NCBI GenBank assembly: GCA_965215995.1
Contig: OZ244128.1
Span: 310,001 to 374,000, forward strand
Direction of reading: 5' to 3'
DNA: 64,000 nucleotides
Source: SZUA-309 sp965215995
GTDB taxonomy: Bacteria; Pseudomonadota; Gammaproteobacteria; Pseudomonadales; Azotimanducaceae
The notes beneath the pieces were generated by a model that was not told where the DNA came from, searched no databases, and worked only from the letters and a program-made list of their open reading frames with translations. How positions within the stretch are numbered: position 1 is the first letter of the stretch; every line of letters begins with the position of its first letter. Shown here one piece after another: positions 61,380 to 64,000 of the stretch. The translations under genes and the position numbers were made by a program.

Positions 61380-63577
61380 GCGCCATCAACGTTTCCCGCA
61401 GACGCTTTCTGCAAACCTCCGGCATCGTCGGTGGCAGCCTGGTGGTCGGTTTCTCACTCAGCGGTTGCAGCGATTCCCGGGCGCCCTTCACCCCTAGCGT
61501 TGGCACGCTGGCACCGAACGCCTTCGTCGAAATCACGCCGGAAAACGGCTTCCGCTTCATATGCCCACGTGAAGAGATGGGCCAGGGTGTGTCCACCGGC
61601 CTGACGACGTTGATGGCTGAGGATCTGGACGTGGCGCCGCAAGCAATCGCTATAGAGTTCGCAGGCGCCCACTCTGCTTACAACAATCCGGAGATGGGTG
61701 TTCAAGGCACCGGCGGCAGCAACTCAGTGAAGGCCCACTACTACCAGCTTCGTCAGGCAGGCGCGGACACTCGAGCACTCGTTCTGGCAGCGGCGGCAAA
61801 GGACCTCGGCGTGGCGGTGAGCTCACTGACGACCCAAGACGGGCACGTCGTTGCAGAGGGCAAACGCCATCCCTACGGCGCATTCGTGTCGACAGCGCGG
61901 AGCCTCACGGTACAGGAAAACGTACCGTTGAAGCCGATCTCGGATTTCCGCTACATCGGCCAGCACTTTCCTCGCCTCGACGGCATCGACAAAGCCACCG
62001 GTACCGCCGAGTTTGCCATCGATGTGGAGGTGCCTGGCATGCACTACGCGCAGATCAAGCGTAGCCCCGTCGCCGGAGCGGAGCTCCTTTCCTTGAATGC
62101 CGATGCCGCGCTTGCCATGACAGGTGTGACCGATGTGGTACCGATCAGTGACGGCATCGCCGTGGTCGCCGAAAAGTTCTGGCAGGCAAAGCAGGCGGTC
62201 GCAGCTGTGGAAGCACAATGGTCGAATCCGCCACTTGCGTCGATCAGCGAGGAGAACCTGCGTGCCGAATATCAGGCAGCACTGGATTCTGACGAGGGTG
62301 ACACAGGAATAGAGGAAGGTGATGTGGCCCTGGCGCTGAGTGAAGCGGTCCACCACATCGACGCCCGGTACTGGGCACCCCACCTGGCACACGCGCCGAT
62401 GGAACCCATGAGCGCGGTCCTGAAAATCGAAGACGGCGCGGCTGAACTCTGGGCCGGTACCCAGGGACCGGGTGGCGCACAAGGTATCGTTGCCCGGCAT
62501 GCCGGCCTCGATAAAGCACAGGTCACCGTACACACTACTTACCTGGGCGGTGCGTTCGGCCGCCGCGGCACGCTGACGCACATTCGTGAGGTCACGGAAA
62601 CCGCAGTCGCCACGGGCAAGCCTATTCACCTGCTCTGGACCCGTGAGGAAGACATCCAGAACGGTCTCTACCGTCCCGCATCGATGATGCGTATTCGCGC
62701 AGGCACCGACGTTGAAGGCAGGATCAGCGCCTGGGATGCCAAGCGTGTGGGCGGCAACATCACGCCGGACACGCTGACCAACATCCTGCCTGCGCTACTA
62801 CCCACTTCCGTACCTGAAGGCATGACGAACTGGATCGCCAATCGAGCGCGAGGGGCCATGGACGGCTGGGTGGTCGATCCTTCCAGCATCGAAGGTCTGC
62901 ACGAGGACTACGACACTGAGAACAAGACGGTCACGCACGTCACGGTCGACCATGGGCTGCCGCTGACTTTCTGGCGCTCGGTCGGTCATTCCTACACTGC
63001 CTTCGCCATCGAATCGGCGGTGGATGAATTGGCTCATGCGAGCGGCAAAGACGTAGTCGATTTCCGACTGGAGAACACGCGCAACAATCCGCGTCTGCAC
63101 AACGTGATCCGGATCGCTGGACAGCAGATGCGGATGATGGAAGCGGCACCCGGGCACGGCCTCGGCATTGCGGCCCACACATCATTCAACTCGGCGGTTG
63201 CCCAGGTCGCTGACGTCTCCGTTGAGGACGGGCGAATCCGGGTGCACAAAGTGGTTTGCGTGGTCGATTGCGGTCTGGCGGTGAATCCAGACGTGATCCG
63301 GGCACAGATGGAAGGCGGCATCGTCTTCGGTCTCACCGCCGCACTGCATGGCAATCTGCAGCTCGACAATGGGGCCATTCGCGAGAGCAACTTCCACGAC
63401 TATCCGCTGCTCAGAATGAACGAGTCTCCGGAGATCGAGGTTGTGATCGTCGAGAGCAGCGAGGACCCGACCGGGGTGGGTGAACCCGGCACGCCACCGA
63501 TCGCACCGGCGGTGGCGAACGCGGTTTTTGCCGCCACCGGTCAGCGCCTCAGGGAATTGCCGCTCAAAATCGCCTGA
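61376..63577 (+). CDS. Molybdopterin subunit (IorB-like) with Tat signal
   Basis: A 733-residue molybdopterin-binding subunit of the isoquinoline 1-oxidoreductase/aldehyde oxidase family. The N-terminus has the twin-arginine motif SRRRFLQ (7-13), a hydrophobic stretch and LSGC (lipobox-like) at 28-31, so it is exported, folded and perhaps lipid-anchored. Characteristic stretches are GQGVSTGL near the start, GGAFGRR in the middle, PGHGLGIA and GVGEPGTPPIAP near the C-terminus, the latter containing the catalytic Glu region. There is no FAD subunit and no cytochrome gene, so electrons must go to an unknown acceptor. Substrate: N-heterocycle or aldehyde. Confidence 0.94.
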   Translation: MSAINVSRRRFLQTSGIVGGSLVVGFSLSGCSDSRAPFTPSVGTLAPNAFVEITPENGFRFICPREEMGQGVSTGLTTLMAEDLDVAPQAIAIEFAGAHSAYNNPEMGVQGTGGSNSVKAHYYQLRQAGADTRALVLAAAAKDLGVAVSSLTTQDGHVVAEGKRHPYGAFVSTARSLTVQENVPLKPISDFRYIGQHFPRLDGIDKATGTAEFAIDVEVPGMHYAQIKRSPVAGAELLSLNADAALAMTGVTDVVPISDGIAVVAEKFWQAKQAVAAVEAQWSNPPLASISEENLRAEYQAALDSDEGDTGIEEGDVALALSEAVHHIDARYWAPHLAHAPMEPMSAVLKIEDGAAELWAGTQGPGGAQGIVARHAGLDKAQVTVHTTYLGGAFGRRGTLTHIREVTETAVATGKPIHLLWTREEDIQNGLYRPASMMRIRAGTDVEGRISAWDAKRVGGNITPDTLTNILPALLPTSVPEGMTNWIANRARGAMDGWVVDPSSIEGLHEDYDTENKTVTHVTVDHGLPLTFWRSVGHSYTAFAIESAVDELAHASGKDVVDFRLENTRNNPRLHNVIRIAGQQMRMMEAAPGHGLGIAAHTSFNSAVAQVADVSVEDGRIRVHKVVCVVDCGLAVNPDVIRAQMEGGIVFGLTAALHGNLQLDNGAIRESNFHDYPLLRMNESPEIEVVIVESSEDPTGVGEPGTPPIAPAVANAVFAATGQRLRELPLKIA

Positions 63578-63615
63578 TCAGGGTTGGCCTGATCAGCGAT
63601 GTCGAACAGGGTCCA

Positions 63616-63648
63616 GGCCGCGCAGAGCGGCCCTGAGCGTTAACGCTC
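63616..63648. terminator. Two adjacent inverted repeats between convergent genes
   Basis: GGCCGC-gcaga-GCGGCC (63616-63632) is a 6-bp perfect stem with a 5-nt loop; GAGCGTTAACGCTC (63635-63648) is a perfect 14-bp palindrome. They lie in the 86-bp gap between the molybdenum-hydroxylase operon (+) and the enoyl-CoA hydratase gene (-). No T-tract, so termination may be partial or bidirectional. Confidence 0.55.
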
Positions 63649-63663
63649 GAACCTTCCGAGCGT

Positions 63664-64000
63664 TCAGCTGCCGGTGAAGTTGCCCGGCCGGCGCTCGGCT
63701 ACCGCTTTCACACCTTCTCTGTGGTCATTCGTCTGCTGCAGCACGAACTGATCCCGACCCTCCTGGTCCGTCGCCACTTTCACAGCATCTGCCAGATCGC
63801 CACGCAAGGATTTGCGCACCGCCATCAACGCCAGCGGTGCGTTCTCGGCAATCTCCCTGGCATAAGCGATGGCTTCGTCCCGCACCTCAGCCTGGGGCAC
63901 CAGTCGATCGAGAATGCCGATTGCCTTCGCCTCCTCACCGCCCATCCGCCGGCCGGTGTAGAAGAGATCGGCCGCTGCCTGCTGACCGATAATGCGAGGC
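63664..64000 (-). CDS. Enoyl-CoA hydratase/isomerase, C-terminal part (continues beyond window)
   Basis: The frame is open to the right edge; reading leftwards from 64000 it gives PRIIGQQAAADLFYTGRR, then MGGEEAKAIGILDRLVP, the standard C-terminal part of crotonases (LPRxIG...TGRR...EEA...G..D). The end (EGVKAVAERRPGNFTG) matches the usual family tail. The N-terminal oxyanion hole and the catalytic Glu are outside, so hydratase versus isomerase cannot be decided. It is convergent with the molybdenum-hydroxylase operon. Confidence 0.9.
   Translation of the reverse strand, partial: PRIIGQQAAADLFYTGRRMGGEEAKAIGILDRLVPQAEVRDEAIAYAREIAENAPLALMAVRKSLRGDLADAVKVATDQEGRDQFVLQQTNDHREGVKAVAERRPGNFTGS

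Overview
Taxonomy (inference). The window is GC-rich bacterial chromosome, densely packed, with short intergenic gaps. The longest stretch without a gene is about 205 bp (9274-9478). No rRNA, tRNA, transposase, integrase, phage gene or CRISPR array was seen. A DUF2058 (YaiL-like) gene, a monomeric NADP-isocitrate dehydrogenase, a complete MoxR/Bat operon and a KefB-type antiporter point to a gammaproteobacterium. The large load of acyl-CoA, SDR, luciferase-like (LLM), P450, flavin monooxygenase and wax-ester synthase genes fits an aerobic, lipid/steroid/terpenoid-degrading, probably marine lineage. No marker gene fixes the genus.

Layout. 1-4.1 kb (+): two sulfatases (the first cut by the window edge) and two short-chain dehydrogenases. 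4.1-9.3 kb (-): P450, LLM oxidoreductase and GST in a likely operon, behind isocitrate dehydrogenase. 9.5-11.6 kb (-): small ferredoxin-like-fold protein and KefB-type antiporter. 11.8-15.1 kb (+): nitroreductase, gamma-glutamyltransferase, aldo/keto reductase. 15.2-16.8 kb (-): acyl-CoA synthetase. 17.0-20.0 kb (+): LLM oxidoreductase, DUF2058 protein and an orphan LanC-like protein. 20.0-20.7 kb (-): FitAB/VapBC-type toxin-antitoxin pair with two palindromes at its start. 20.8-27.1 kb (+): MoxR, DUF58, DUF4381, two VWA proteins, TPR protein and BatD in translationally overlapping order. 27.2-29.9 kb: PaaG-like isomerase, LLM oxidoreductase, thioesterase.

29.9-34.9 kb (-) is a TetR-headed operon: TetR, FAD oxidoreductase, two SnoaL-like proteins, SDR, and a DUF4010 membrane protein. 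35-41.8 kb (-): wax-ester synthase/DGAT plus GNAT, a PhyH-family dioxygenase, a membrane protein with an HEYGH motif, an MFS transporter, and a Baeyer-Villiger-type monooxygenase.

42-54.8 kb is the most coherent metabolic region. A DUF35 protein plus a thiolase-fold protein without the nucleophilic cysteine and a TetR regulator are transcribed leftwards. A CoA ligase, SDR and enoyl-CoA hydratase are transcribed rightwards from an overlapping divergent promoter. Next come a two-gene acyl-CoA dehydrogenase with an LLM oxidoreductase, and, divergently, a class III CoA-transferase/racemase, hotdog thioesterase and a second CoA ligase. Together these can activate, dehydrogenate, hydrate and (by retro-aldol rather than thiolysis) cleave an acyl-CoA side chain, as in the Ltp2-ChsH2(DUF35) logic of steroid catabolism. 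The substrate is not known.

54.8-60.8 kb (-) is a seven-gene run: AKR, TetR, MBL hydrolase, AKR, small split-barrel-like protein, MFS, VOC. 60.9-63.6 kb (+) encodes a two-subunit IorAB-like molybdenum hydroxylase. An enoyl-CoA hydratase gene (-) runs off the right edge.
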